A DNA stretch of 64,000 nt. Source: Antilocapra americana. Taxonomy: Eukaryota; Chordata; Mammalia; Artiodactyla; Antilocapridae. This document shows, piece by piece, positions 54,100 through 64,000 of the stretch. Each line of letters starts with the position of its first letter. Within the stretch, counting starts at the first letter, position 1. The stretch is from assembly GCA_007570785.1 (NCBI GenBank), contig ML661885.1, positions 14,301,733 through 14,365,732 of the forward strand. The letters run 5' to 3'. The position numbers were made by a program, and so were the translations under genes. The notes beneath the pieces were generated by a model. The model saw only the letters and a program-made list of their open reading frames with translations. It made no database searches and had not been told where the DNA came from.

Positions 54100-54925
54100 T
54101 TGAGATGGGGGGTATAGGAAGAGGCTAGGAGCAGAGAGGGGCTTAGGAGGTCATTCCAGGGATCCATGTGAGGAAATATTGGGAGTTTGGGCAAAGACAA
54201 TGGCAGGGAGAAGGAGGTAAGAGGCATTTCAAAAAGACCTAGGAGTAGGACTCAATCGCTAGATGTGAAGTGAAGAAAGAGGTTGTAGAATAGTCCTCAG
54301 GGTCACATCATGGGTGACTGGATGGAAGGCTGAAGGTGACATGTTTCCTCATGTCAAAAAAGGGGAACATGTTTTGGAGAAGGCTGAGAGTTTACTTTTT
54401 GGACATGTTGAGTTTGAACTGCTAGTGAGATATATCAGTGGAAATATCTAGGAGACAAATGAATACATATGGATTTTCCCATTCAGGTTAAAGATGTTGG
54501 ATATGTGTGTATGTGTGTATATGCACATATTCATCCTCATTTATACATATGCAGTATTTATATTTATGTGACTCATATATATATATAATCAATATATAAC
54601 ATGTGAACCTATATAAATATGTATGTATATATTTATCTAAAATATAAATATATATGTATATATGTGCAATAGATACATATATACCACATACATAACATAT
54701 TTAAAATCACAGACTTCATCAAATCATCTAGGAGAATGTATAGAGGAAGGAGGAAAAGGTGAGCACAAGATGGCAGTCCTGGAGAACCAAATATTGGAAG
54801 TGTGTGGAGAAGGAAAAGATTCCCCTAAAAGTGACTGAGAAAAACTGGGCAGGAGACAGATGAAAAAGAACAGAGGAGGCCAAAGAGAGGGCTTCCCTGG
54901 GACCTGAAGGACAGAGGGATCCACT
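54100..54925 (+). mobile_element. Old mammalian interspersed repeat, class uncertain
   Basis: GGACATGTTGAGTTTGAACTGC, GTGAGATATATCAGTGGAAATATCTAGGAGACAAATG, and further on ACTGAGAAAAACTGGGC and GAGGAGGCCAAAGAG follow a common old repeat (GGACATGTTGAGTTTGAGGTGC..GAGATGTC). An AT microsatellite has expanded in its middle. Confidence 0.5.
54495..54705. repeat. (TG)n / (TA)n-rich microsatellite cluster
   Basis: It begins TATGTGTGTATGTGTGTATA and continues as irregular TATA-rich sequence with many ATATAT, TATGTATATA and CATATA units over about 210 bp. Confidence 0.88.
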
Positions 54926-55454
54926 TTGATATGTACCCCTCTGTACAGATGTGGCAAGTGAGATAAGCATTATGACTCACTATGTTACTGCTAAGGACTG
55001 GGAACCCTACCTTGTATGTGTGATAGCCCTAAATTCATACAACCTGAAAAAAAAAATCACTGAAGAGAAAACAGATTCCATGTGCCTCGTATCACCGGAA
55101 TTCCATAAGTGGTGGAGCTTAGGTGTGAGCCCAAATCAGAGCTTGCACTCCCTTCATGACATTGTGCTGTCTCTAAACAAGTGCCTCTTGCCTCACAGCA
55201 GTCTCTGCAAAGGGGTGGGGACAGTAGAGCTGGGGCAGTCGGCGGTGGGGGGTGGGGGCGGGAGTTTGGAGACAGCAGGTCAAGGCTATGTTTTCAGGAA
55301 ACTTGAGCCCTCATTTGGTGGAAGACAGTTGCTCAAAACTGGTAAAGATACCAGTTAAAGTGGTGCACAAATGGTAGTAAAACATTTGCAGTCACCCTAC
55401 AAGGGGGTAATACACACTATTGTGATGACAGAGCCAACAATGAAGTGTTTCCTT
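54926..55454. other. Unassigned sequence, MIR-like patch and G-rich patch
   Basis: 55085-55165 (ATAAGTGGTGGAGCTTAGGTGTGAGCCCAAATCAGAGC) is probably antisense MIR. The 135-residue + frame at 54951-55358 crosses it and a low-complexity G-run, so I do not call a gene. Confidence 0.45.
55205..55266 (+). repeat. G-rich patch with G-quadruplex potential
   Basis: Five or more runs of three or more G occur within 60 bases (GGGG, GGGG, GGGG, GGGGGG, GGGGG, GGG), the last three separated by single bases. Confidence 0.8.
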
Positions 55455-55850
55455 AGACATACTCTCCAGTCTGATCATGTAATTATTTACTTGATGTCTA
55501 TCTCCTCAGGGGCCTGTAAAACCCTGGAGGGCAGAGACTGTGTCTGTTTTTGTTGTTGTTCAGTCACTCAGTCCTGTCTGGCTCTTTGTGACCCCATGGA
55601 CTGTAGCCTGCCAGGCTCCTCTGCTCATGGGATTCTCTGGCAAGAATACTGGAGTGGGTTGCTGTTTCCTCCTCCGGGGGATCTTCCTGACCCAGGGATT
55701 GAACCCACCTCTCCTGCAACTCCTGCATTGCCAGGTGGATTTTTTATCACTGAGCTACCTGGGAAGCCCATGTCTGTTTTTACTCACAACTTGATCCCTG
55801 AACCTGGCATATAGGAATTATATAAATACTTATTTGAAGAATGACTAAAC
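55455..55850 (-). mobile_element. L2 LINE 3' end, split by a Bov-tA
   Basis: Antisense L2: GTAATTATTTACTTGATGTCTATCTCCTC, GTAAAACCCTGGAGGGCAGAGACTGTGTCTG; after the SINE CTTGATCCCTGAACCTGGCATA and AAATACTTATTTGAAGAATGAC. Confidence 0.85.
55552..55770 (-). mobile_element. Bov-tA SINE, full length, inside an L2
   Basis: Antisense copy, GTTGTTGTTCAGTCACTCAG to CTACCTGGGAAGCCCA. An exact 11-bp duplication TGTCTGTTTTT flanks it (55541-55551, 55771-55781), and the L2 reads through when it is removed. Confidence 0.97.
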
Positions 55851-55974
55851 TCAGTCAAATCTTTTATTTTCAGTCATTCTCATCATTGATTTATGGATAG
55901 TAGATTTGTGTAGATTTGGCTGTCCAGTGAAATGTGATTATTAGGATGGTGAGTTCTTAAAAATCACTTTATTA

Positions 55975-56605
55975 GCATCCTGTGGATGCTGTAACAAATT
56001 ACCACAAACTTGGTGACTAAAAACAATAGAAATGTATTCTCTCGTAGTTCTGCAGACCAGAAATACAAAATCAAGTGTTAGTATTGATGAATATCCTCTG
56101 ATGTTCTGGGGAGATTCAGTTTTTTTTGTCTCTTCCTACCAACTTCTGGAAGTTCTAAGTGCTTCTTGGCTTGTGGCCACATCATTCCTGTTTCTGCCTC
56201 ACTGGTTGCCATGTGCTTGGCTTAGGGCCCCATCACTCCAGCCTCTGCCTCTGTCTTCACACAGCCTCTTCCTCTTCTGTCCCTGTGTCTCTCCTTTGTG
56301 TCTCTTATTAAGGATACTTTTCATTGAATTTAGGGCCTACCCAGATCATTCAGGATGCTGCTGCTGCTGCTAAATCCCTTTAGTCCTGTCCGACTCTTCA
56401 CGACCCCATGGACTGCAGCCTACCAGGCTCCTCTGTCCATGGGATTTTCCAGGCAAGAGTACTGGAGTGGGTTGCCATTGCCTTCTCTGAATCCAGGATG
56501 ACTTCCTCTTAATTACATCTGCAAAGATACTTTTTACAAGTAAGTTAACATTCTCGGGTTTCACAGATGTGACATATATTTTGGGAGCTGCCATTCAGTC
56601 CACTA
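55975..56605 (+). mobile_element. LTR-type repeat (probably ERVL-MaLR), split by a Bov-A2
   Basis: TAGCATCCTGTGGATGCTGTAACAAATTACCACAAACTTGG, AACAATAGAAATGTATTCTCTCG, GCCTCTGTCTTCACACAGCC, AATTTAGGGCCTACCCAGATC, then AATTACATCTGCAAAGATAC follow an abundant mammalian LTR-like repeat. The 113-residue + frame in it is not a gene. Subfamily uncertain. Confidence 0.75.
56358..56490 (-). mobile_element. Bov-A2 SINE, single unit
   Basis: CTGCTGCTGCTGCTAAATCCC to GCCATTGCCTTCTCT in antisense. ATTCAGGATG / ATCCAGGATG (56348-56357, 56491-56500) is its target-site duplication. Confidence 0.94.
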
Positions 56606-58489
56606 GTTCAAGTACCCCCGTCCCTGAGACTTATCCCACTGAAGCATCATAAAGTCACATAAGCACCAACGTAGTTATCTTTGTTTTATTTTACCTGGCA
56701 GCAGAAGTGAGGTGGTTAATTTTCAATAAAAACAGAAAGCATAAACTTAACTTTTGTGACTAGGTGGAATTAGAAATGTATACAGACATATGGCTTGTCC
56801 CCTTAAAATGTTTGTGCAAGTTTATAGGTAGTTTAGAAAATTCAGCAAGTTTAATTTACTGGATTTTCTTTCTGAATCCAGGTCCTTAGGAAAACTTTTT
56901 TTTTTTTCCCGGTAGGAAAGCCAGCCTTTAGCTTTTGTGTTCAGTAGATCTCGTCCAGTCAATAGTCTAATAATTGAAAGAGGATAATTATAGAAAGCTT
57001 TTTGTGGAGGCTCAGAACCCAAAGGGAAATAATAAGTGGTGAAAAAAAAAAAAGATTTGAAAATGTCATCAAAATTTAAGGTTGTGGAAGAACGGTAGCT
57101 TTTTGAAGAACAACTGCTTATCAGCTGCCCTTGAGTGCATACAGCTCTTATTGAAAACTTCATTTTAAGAGAAGTTGGGCTGACTGAAGATAATACCTCT
57201 GATGTTATCTCTGGGTGATTTATTTCTTTTTTTCCTAGAAATTAGAATCTAGGCATTTTGGGAGTACTTGGTTTGCTCTGATCTGCTTTTCTCAATAAGA
57301 TGGCAAATAGAGTTGAGAAGATGATTCCATTAAGTAGCTGCATAAAAAGCTGAAATTTATTCTCAGTATTGTTCTGCTATTATTTGATGCTTCAAACTTG
57401 GAAATCCAAGGCAACAGCGAGAGATTTTGTCTGGATTTGAATTTGTGGTTATTATGGGTGTAGCGTAGTGAGTCAAATCAATACTATTGTGTAAGAGTGG
57501 GATTACATGTTTATATATATATATATATTTTTTTATTTGTTAGCGAGACATTAAAAATGGAATCGATGGGAACTGAAAATGTCATTTAACGATTGTGCAG
57601 GATTTGAATGATCAACAGAAAACAGTTGTGTCACCCTTCCAAAGGAATTCTCTATGACTCCTCCTCATATGCCCACTTCCAGATGCTTCATAAAAGCCAT
57701 CAGTGTAATGAATTAGATGGAAATATGAATCCTTCATCTGGTGTGTTTTGACCCCAGCTGGTAACAGGACTGTGACCCGAGGCAAGAATTTCCAGAATAA
57801 CTAAATGCTGTTGGAATAGCAGCAACAGATCTTAGTCTCAGTTATCATGATATCAGATTTGCATTCTCCTCCAGCCTGTGGCTACAGGAAGAACACAAGC
57901 CAATCTGTGAGATACTTCTCAAGCCTGGAACTTTTTGTGTGGCAGTCCCCAGAATCAAAATCCCTACTTGCACAACAAAAAGAGAACCAGGAGAATAGAG
58001 TGAGAAAATGAGAGTCGAGGTAACAAGCCTCCAGTTTGTCAGGAATTTGTCCAGCATGTCTCACAGTGTGGTACGTGGACCATGAAGACGGTCCAGCCCC
58101 GGATCACAAAGGGCCAGTTAACAGACGCCCAGCAGCTGTTCCCATCTCTCCTGAGACTGGAGAGGAAATGGGTTTACATTGGAGCGGCAGGGATTTAGAG
58201 TAGTCTACGAGAGGATTTCAGACTCGAGGTAATGCTTTCTCACGGACAGCACAATCATAGCTCCTGTTTCTGTTATTTAAAAACACACAGAATCTGGTGT
58301 CTTCCAAAACAAGGTAGTCCAGTGGCCCCCAGAGGCCCACAGGATGGTTCTTTTTTAAAAATATTTCCAAATCCCTAGTCATAGATATTAAACATTTAAA
58401 AACAAAAAAGAGCTGAATAGATGAATATCTCTTTGGAAACCCTTTGATTGAAATTAAATTCAGCTTAGTATTATCTCACATTGGTCAGA
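56606..58489. other. Unassigned, repeat-poor sequence
   Basis: 1.9 kb. A (TA)n run lies at 57512-57528. The block CTCACAGTGTGGTACGTGGACCATG near 58060 recalls a hAT (MER20/MER5-type) end. The 113-residue minus frame at 56822-57163 has no recognisable motif. Confidence 0.42.
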
Positions 58490-58640
58490 TGCTGTTATTT
58501 TTATTTTATTTTTATATTTTTACTCTTTTTGCTGTGCTGCATAGCATGTGGGATCTAGTTCCCTGTCCAGGGATGGAACCCATGCCCCACTGCCCTGAAA
58601 GCATGGAGTCCTGCCCACTGGACCTCCAGGGAAGTCCCAC
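58490..58640 (-). mobile_element. CHR-type SINE (cetartiodactyl)
   Basis: Read on the minus strand: GGGACTTCCCTGGAGGTCCA, CAGTGGGCAGGACTCCATGC, GGGTTCCATCCCTGG (B box) and AGGGAACTAGATCCCACATG, ending in an A/T-rich tail. This is the tRNA-derived CHR family shared by whales, hippos and ruminants, distinct from Bov-tA. Confidence 0.87.
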
Positions 58641-59946
58641 TCTTACTTTTAAAAATGTCTCCTATGACTACAAATGGAGAGTTAGTTGTCAATTTTTGTA
58701 ATAAGTTTGCTGGTTAAAATGTTATTGAAACTTGGGTTCAGTGGGAGAGAAATACAAAATTCAAAAGAGATCTTTGGTGGTTGAAGAGATCCTCCCATTT
58801 CTTCAGAAGGAAAAGCAGAATGTGTTAAGAAACTTGATTTAGGGTTCAGATACCTCTAGATCTGCAGGCCCTTTTCCTTGCCTTCCTCATGAGCTTTGTT
58901 TATTCTAAAATAATAATACTCAACTTTTAGACTGTGAATATTATAGGAGATGATATTTACTAAAATAGAAGATCTCTGGTTCTGAAAACCATGGAAGCAC
59001 AGAAAGAAAATTTTTAGGAAGGAAATCAAAAAAATACATGGAGCCATTCAATTAAAGAAAGAGAAATCTTGTCAAGTGGACTTAAACATGGCAGCCAGTT
59101 ACTGCTGCCTCTTAAGCTTGCACGCTTGTCTGTTTGTTTTTCTTCACTACGTCAATGGCAAGGACTCATTTGCAAAAACACAAGCCATGAGAATAAAGAG
59201 CTTTTGTGAGTGACAATGATTTTATTTATTTTTCACTGTCTCTGCCTTCTCAGTTATTGGTGATTTTATTAATGTGGTTTTAACACAGTTGATTATATAT
59301 ACAGATCATTTATTATTTATAGGATCTAGGTGTTGTTATTCCCTCACTGATTTATCATGGCTTAAACATTCTTTAACCCATTGGAAAATAAATATGATGT
59401 AGTTCTTAGGCGCTGCTCTCCATGTTTCCCATTTTCTTTTGGATTGTGCTAACAGCTGACTCTTAGAAAGGGGATGGCTGAGACCCCAAGTCAGTGTTTG
59501 GTCAAATCCTTTGAATCCTTACTTCTCTTACTCACATACTGGGTGATATTTAGCCTTTTCCACTTCAAGGGTTATCCAGGTGCTTTTCTGGCAAGGCTGA
59601 ATCACAGCAGAGGCCTCAGCTCCTACTGAAAGGGCACAGGGTGGGGGTGAGGGGCTTCCTATATAGAGCAGCAATGTTGGAGGCAGAGAGAGATCCAGTG
59701 GAAACCTTTTTGTAGCTCTTCTCTGGGTAGGTAACATCAGCCTGGCTCCAAGGAGCATCTCACTTGATACTTCTCTTTCTGCTTTCTTTTGACCATTTGC
59801 CAACATAGCCATCAGCCATATATTTAATCTTTTTTAAAATTTTCACTTTTTACATTTAACATCATTGAGGTTTATGCATATGGATAATTCAAAAGTAGTA
59901 GTACCAGTGGTTTAGATAAGATAGATAAATATGGCGATGATGAATG
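58641..59946. other. Unassigned, repeat-poor sequence
   Basis: 1.3 kb with no clear repeat. The 94-residue minus frame at 59528-59812 has no recognisable domain. Confidence 0.4.
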
Positions 59947-60172
59947 TTGGGTTTCCCCGGTGGCTCAGCAGTAAAGAATCTGCCTGCAATACAAGAGCCA
60001 CAGGTGATGCGGGTGTGATCCCTGGGTTGGAAAGATCCCCTGGAGGAGGAAATGACAACCCACTTCAGTATTCTTGCCTGGAAAATCCCTGGACAGAGGA
60101 GCCTGGCATGCTACAGACCATAGGGTTACAAAGAATCAAACATGACTGAAGCTACTTAGCATGCACGCACAA
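59947..60172 (+). mobile_element. Bov-tA SINE, full length
   Basis: TTTCCCCGGTGGCTCAGCAG to CTACTTAGCATGCACGCACAA. GATGAATGT / GATGAGTGT flank it (59938-59946, 60173-60181). Confidence 0.94.
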
Positions 60173-60181
60173 GATGAGTGT

Positions 60182-60764
60182 CAGTCTGTGGTAAGATTGA
60201 TTTATATACTTTGTTGTAAAAACTAATAAGGAAAGAACTATAATTTTCTGAAATAACAAATAGGAACTCTCTAATCTGAAATGTTTAATGATACTTTTTT
60301 TAAGCAAATCAGAAAATAATAGTATGGCTACTATACATGGTGATCAAGTTTGGATAGGGTCATCTTTTGTGACCAACTTATCTCAAAGGTCAGAGCATTT
60401 TTCTTAAAAGAAAAGATTGCATAGAAATGATGAAATACATATTCCTCTGTATTAAACCAGCATTCCTGAGAGGCTTAAATGTTCTTCCTTAGAAGTTTGT
60501 GCTTGAAAGATACACTCGAACTGAGTGTTTTCCCTAAGGAGCTCAAAGGCCAAGACTGTCAGCCTGTCCAAAGTTCACCTTCCTACAGGGACTTGCCTTG
60601 AAAAGCAATTAATGGGACACTATAGACAGTTCAGTGTATGGTTACAGGGAGTGTGGGGTCAACTCAAGCTGGAGGGTGGCAACCAAAAGACCCTTTGCTC
60701 TTCTTTTCTGAAGAGAGCAAAGATCTCACTTTTGCTTGGATCATGCCATAGTCACGTTCAATTA
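60182..60764. other. Unassigned sequence
   Basis: No recognised repeat or gene. The 149-residue frame starting at 60525 runs on into the neighbouring SINE. Confidence 0.4.
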
Positions 60765-60773
60765 CACTTAACC

Positions 60774-60994
60774 ATGGGCTTCCCAGGTGGCTCAGTGGTA
60801 AAGAATCCACCTGCTATGCAGGAGCTGAGGAGACGTGTGTTCGATCCCTGGGTCAGGAAGATGCCCTGGAGGAGGGCATGGCAACCCATTCCATTATTCT
60901 TGCTTGGAGAATTCCATGGACAGAAGAGCCTGGCATGCAGCAGTCCATGGGGTCGCAGAGTCAGACACGACTGAAGCGACTAAGCAAACACACT
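60774..60994 (+). mobile_element. Bov-tA SINE, full length, low divergence
   Basis: ATGGGCTTCCCAGGTGGCTC to GCGACTAAGCAAACACACT with an intact B box GTTCGATCCC. CACTTAACC flanks it (60765-60773, 60995-61003). Confidence 0.96.
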
Positions 60995-61003
60995 CACTTA
61001 ACC

Positions 61004-61676
61004 GTAGGACTCCCAAATGCCCCTGTCCCACCACCATTCATCAAGATGCTTCCCAAGACAGTCCACGGCTGGTGGAAACAACTCCATGCCACGTTCTTCA
61101 CTCCTGATTTGGAGAGCCTCTGTCATACTTCTTTTTTGTGTGTGCTCTTTTTTTTTTTTTTCTCACTTCTGATGTGGCTGAAAGACTGCACTCACGGCTC
61201 TCTCCGATAGTTTAAGGATATTTGATCCCTCAGTATTTATCCATTATTGGCTCTGTTTACCCAAGGGAAAATTAAGTGCAGGGCCTTAGAGCACTGAGCA
61301 CTTTAATACGAGGATGCATATGCTGAGCTCGGACAGATGTTGGTCTTTGGGAACAACAGAAGCAGAGCTACGTCATTGGCTTGGGAAGCTGCTTGTGCAA
61401 ACTGACTGATCCTGCAGGTGCCCGGGGCCACGTGGGGTGAGCAGCCCGAGATGCTGAGAAAAATGTCTGCTGCAGCGACAATCCTGAGAAGTAGTATGGG
61501 TTTTCACACATACACACACACACACATCCAGCCGGCCAGGAATTCTGAACCGTGCCTGGTAGGAAAAATAGCGAGTCTGTATTAGCAGGCTTTAAAGTTT
61601 AACTGTTTTTTTTTTTTTCTGTTTTTTTTTGTTTTCTAGAAAAAGAGAAATCTTTGTATATGTCACTAGATATTTT
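61004..61676. other. Unassigned sequence with T runs and a (CA)n
   Basis: T runs lie near 61148 and 61605, and a (CA)n microsatellite at 61505-61528. No gene is visible. Confidence 0.45.
61505..61528. repeat. (CA)n microsatellite
   Basis: ACACATACACACACACACAC and on. Confidence 0.92.
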
Positions 61677-61880
61677 GGGACTCTCTTGGTGACTCAGTGG
61701 TAAAGAACCCACCTTCCAATGCAGGACACTCTGATTCGATCCCTTGGTTGACAAGATCCCCTGGAGAAGGAAATGTCAACCTACTCCAGTATTCTTGACT
61801 GGGAAATCCAGGAACAGAGGAGCCTGGTGGGCTGCAGTCCATGGGGTCACGAAGAGTCAGACACGACTTAGTGACTGAAC
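61677..61880 (+). mobile_element. Bov-tA SINE, full length
   Basis: GGACTCTCTTGGTGACTCAGTGG to GACACGACTTAGTGACTGAAC, moderate divergence in the head. Confidence 0.93.
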
Positions 61881-62704
61881 ATTCTGATATGTAAATCTAC
61901 CCTTTTTCAGGATAAAATGGATTTTAGGCAGTGGTTTTTGTACATGTAGATGGTGTGTGTGTCTCTCTGTGTGTGGTCTCATGTATACTTGAGATAGAAG
62001 AAAGCCCTCCAGGCAGGTTTTGGTAGACTCTTGTTTCTGATTAAACTTTTTCTCCCTATTTTTGCTGCTATGGGAGCCTCTTAGAAATAAGGTGGCATGT
62101 TTGCGAATGTGCTGCTTTTCTATTGCCGAGTCGGTGTTGGGTGGGGCACAGGACTGTCCCTCTACCTCTCTTTCCCAAAGCACCTTGAAGTCTGAGCTGT
62201 CTTATTCATCTGTGTGTCCCCTCCCCCGTTACATTGTGGGTGCTCATGTGTTCAGCAAAGGCACGCCCCAACCCAGGTAGGCATCCCAAACACCAGATGT
62301 CATTGCTTCTGTGTGTCTTGTTCCAAAAGGGACAGAAGCCCTACAAGGGCAGTCTCAGCCCTGAGACTTTGTATGAGAACTTTACGGAAATTTTATCTTC
62401 ATTGTGCATGTCAAATCCTTGTTTTCACAGTCACATCTCATTATTGATACAGCGTCAATGTAAGTTACCATCAACATCTAACCTGATTCAGGTGCTCTAC
62501 TTAGACTCTGTGGAGAGCCACCATCACCATCCAGCAACCTCATCATGATGAGCAGCAGCCGGGGCCAGGTGGCCCAGGTCCAGAGCTGAGCTCTGCCTGT
62601 CGCTGACTAACCTTGAGAAGTTAGCTGCTCTTTAAATTAGCTGTTGGCATGCAGGTTAAATGAGTCAGTCTGTGTGAAACGTTTGAGAGTAGTGCTAACG
62701 TATA
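61881..62704. other. Unassigned, repeat-poor sequence
   Basis: About 820 bp with no clear repeat. Three overlapping frames of 72-108 residues occur at 61857-62548 but none has a recognisable motif. Confidence 0.4.
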
Positions 62705-62774
62705 TTCAGTTGGCCAAAAGGTTTCTCCATAAAATCTTACCAGAAAACCCAAAGGAACCTTTTGGCCAACCCAA
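62705..62774 (+). mobile_element. Mariner-type MITE (70 bp)
   Basis: The ends TTCAGTTGGCCAAAAGGTTT and GAACCTTTTGGCCAACCCAA are inverted, and TA lies on each side (62703-62704, 62775-62776). This fits a deleted mariner copy related to the bovine element with GGGTTGGCCAAAAAGTTC termini. Confidence 0.9.
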
Positions 62775-62794
62775 TAATACATGTACATATTAAC

Positions 62795-62822
62795 TATCCT
62801 ATCCTATCCTATCCTATCATAT
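62795..62822. repeat. (TATCC)n microsatellite
   Basis: Five units of CTATC/TATCC follow the MITE by about 20 bp, ending TATCATATCG. Confidence 0.93.
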
Positions 62823-63400
62823 CGCTAAGTTCTCTGATAACTCCCTTTCTTCTGTTCATACCCAGGGAATGAGGTAATGTATGGACTTTTCCTTTGCTTC
62901 AGTGCCCAGACCAAGGCACTGGCATGGCATTGGGTCTCCTGAGAGCCTCCCTGCCTGCCCAGCCCAGCTTTGCCCATCCCATCCCCTCTCCTGTCTCTCA
63001 GACTGGACACCTCCTGGTATCCATCACCCACTCTCCCCTGGGTAGTATAACTTTCTGTGGCTGAAGGACTCTGTCATTTTAATTTAAAGAACTTGTATCA
63101 AGTTCCACTTTCCTCAGGTTGAAACCAGAAATTCACATTTTGAGACTCTTGAGTGAATGTCTTACTCATTGGAAGGTATTGTTCAAGCAGAGAACATATC
63201 AGAAAGGCTTTGCTCATGGAATTCTCGTTCTAATGGGGGGGACAGATAGTAAGCAAATAAATGTGTAATCAAGCGACAGGTTTCTGGTGACCCAGATTTT
63301 CTTAGGAGTTGCAGTGTAGCCATCTAAGAAATAACTTCCATCTAAGAAATGTTTGGCCACACAAGGCCCCTGTGAAGTTGTACCTGCAACTACCACAGTC
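62823..63400. other. Unassigned sequence
   Basis: CTCGTTCTAATGGGGGGGACAGATAGTAAGCAAATAAATG near 63224 recalls a common old repeat I cannot name. No gene is visible. Confidence 0.4.
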
Positions 63401-64000
63401 ATTTCAGTTCAGTTCAGTTCAGTTGCTCCGTCATGTCCGACTCTTTGCAAACCCATGGACTGCAGCACACCAGGATTCCCTGTCCATCACTAATGCCCAG
63501 AGCTTGCTCAAACTCATGTCCATCAAGCCAGTGATGCCATCCAACCATCTCATCCTCTTTTGGCCCCTTCTCCTCCTGCCTTCAATCATTCCTAGCATGA
63601 GGGTCTTTTCCAGTGAGTCAGTTCTTTGCATCAGGTGGCCAAAGAATTGGAGTTTCAGCTTCAGCATCAGTCCTTCCAACCAGGATGGACTGGTTGGATC
63701 TCCTTGCAGTCCAAGGGACTCTCAAGAGAGTTCTCCAACACCAAAGTTCAAAAGTATCAATTCTTTGGTGCTCATCTTTATTTATAGTTCAACTCTCACA
63801 TCCATACATGACTACTGGAAAAACCATAGCTTTGACTAGATGAACATTTGTCAGCAAAGTAATGTCTCTGCTTTTTAGTATGCTGTCTAGGTTGGCCATA
63901 GCTTTTCTTCCAAGAGGCAAGCATCTTTAAATTTCATGGCTGCAGTTACCATCTGCAGTAATTTTGGAGCCCCCCAAAATAAAGTCTGTCACTGTTTCTA
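63401..64000 (-). mobile_element. BovB (RTE LINE), cut by the window edge
   Basis: Antisense copy starting with four TTCAG units and GTTGCTCCGTCATGTCC, running through the C-terminal region to GGAGCCCCCCAAAATAAAG at the edge. The 176-residue + frame at 63309-63839 is antisense to it and not a gene. A gap of about 15 bp lies near 63682. Confidence 0.95.

Noticed and set aside
54951..55358. 135-residue plus frame
   Set aside because: It crosses a MIR-like patch and a glycine-coding G run; no family motif or splice context.
55371..55814. 147-residue plus frame
   Set aside because: It is built from an antisense L2 and an antisense Bov-tA; no independent coding signal.
60525..60974. 149-residue plus frame
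   Set aside because: Its second half is the Bov-tA SINE, and the first half has no recognisable domain.
1..64000. CRISPR array, operon, phage or bacterial mobile element
   Set aside because: Regularly recurring sequence is explained by ruminant SINEs and LINEs at irregular spacing; there are no repeat-spacer units, ribosome binding sites or compact gene order.

Overview
The window is a stretch of ruminant (bovid-type) nuclear DNA with no protein-coding gene that I can support. The organism call rests on the repeats. About 40 Bov-tA / Bov-A2 SINE units and 14 BovB (RTE-class LINE) fragments occur only in ruminant genomes at this density. A CHR-type SINE (about 58490-58640) is a cetartiodactyl marker, and a ruminant-type L1 3' end is present (32741-34546). 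I cannot tell cattle, bison, buffalo, sheep or goat apart from these alone. No exon series, CpG-island promoter or long conserved frame is visible, so the window is either intergenic or deep intronic.

Layout. 1-5455: old L1 pieces, one BovB copy with an inverted duplicated end, several SINEs and hAT-type DNA transposon fossils. 5456-13210: repeat-poor sequence, two MIRs, an old L1 hit later by a SINE and a BovB, then a second old L1 also hit by a BovB. 13211-22360: mostly unassigned DNA with scattered SINEs and two BovB 3' ends. 22360-24500: an MLT1-like LTR, two tandem SINEs, then a long AT-rich palindrome (arms about 93-96 bp, spacer about 162 bp). 24600-32650: MIRs, a hAT-Charlie fossil, a BovB, an L2 and microsatellites. 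32655-34605: a three-layer nest, BovB inside an L1 inside a MIR. 34606-39540: L1 fragments in both orientations, a Tigger-like element inside an L1, and the longest BovB copy (about 1.6 kb, catalytic motifs destroyed). 39546-39957: a U6 snRNA / L1 chimeric retrocopy with a clear target-site duplication. 42053-42237: a short L1 copy with a 5' inversion. 43046-50666: long, mostly unique sequence with one L2. 50667-53137: a BovB split by an unidentified insertion of about 720 bp, then a Tigger/pogo transposon remnant. 53138-64000: LTR-like repeats, L2, SINEs, a CHR SINE, a 70-bp mariner-type MITE, and a BovB running off the right edge.

The elements interact as parasites, not as a pathway. Bov-tA SINEs carry tRNA-derived promoter heads and share their 3' end with BovB, whose machinery is believed to have moved them. 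L1 moved itself and, in one case, a U6 RNA. Target-site duplications visible by eye at many insertions, together with the nesting, give a relative age order: MIR/L2/hAT/Tigger, then old L1, then ruminant L1, BovB and SINEs. I found no previously undescribed biological system. The most notable structures are the U6-L1 chimera, the palindrome, the inverted-end BovB, the 5'-inverted L1, and the shared breakpoint of three SINE dimers. Family names were assigned by eye from remembered consensus features, so subfamily labels are approximate.
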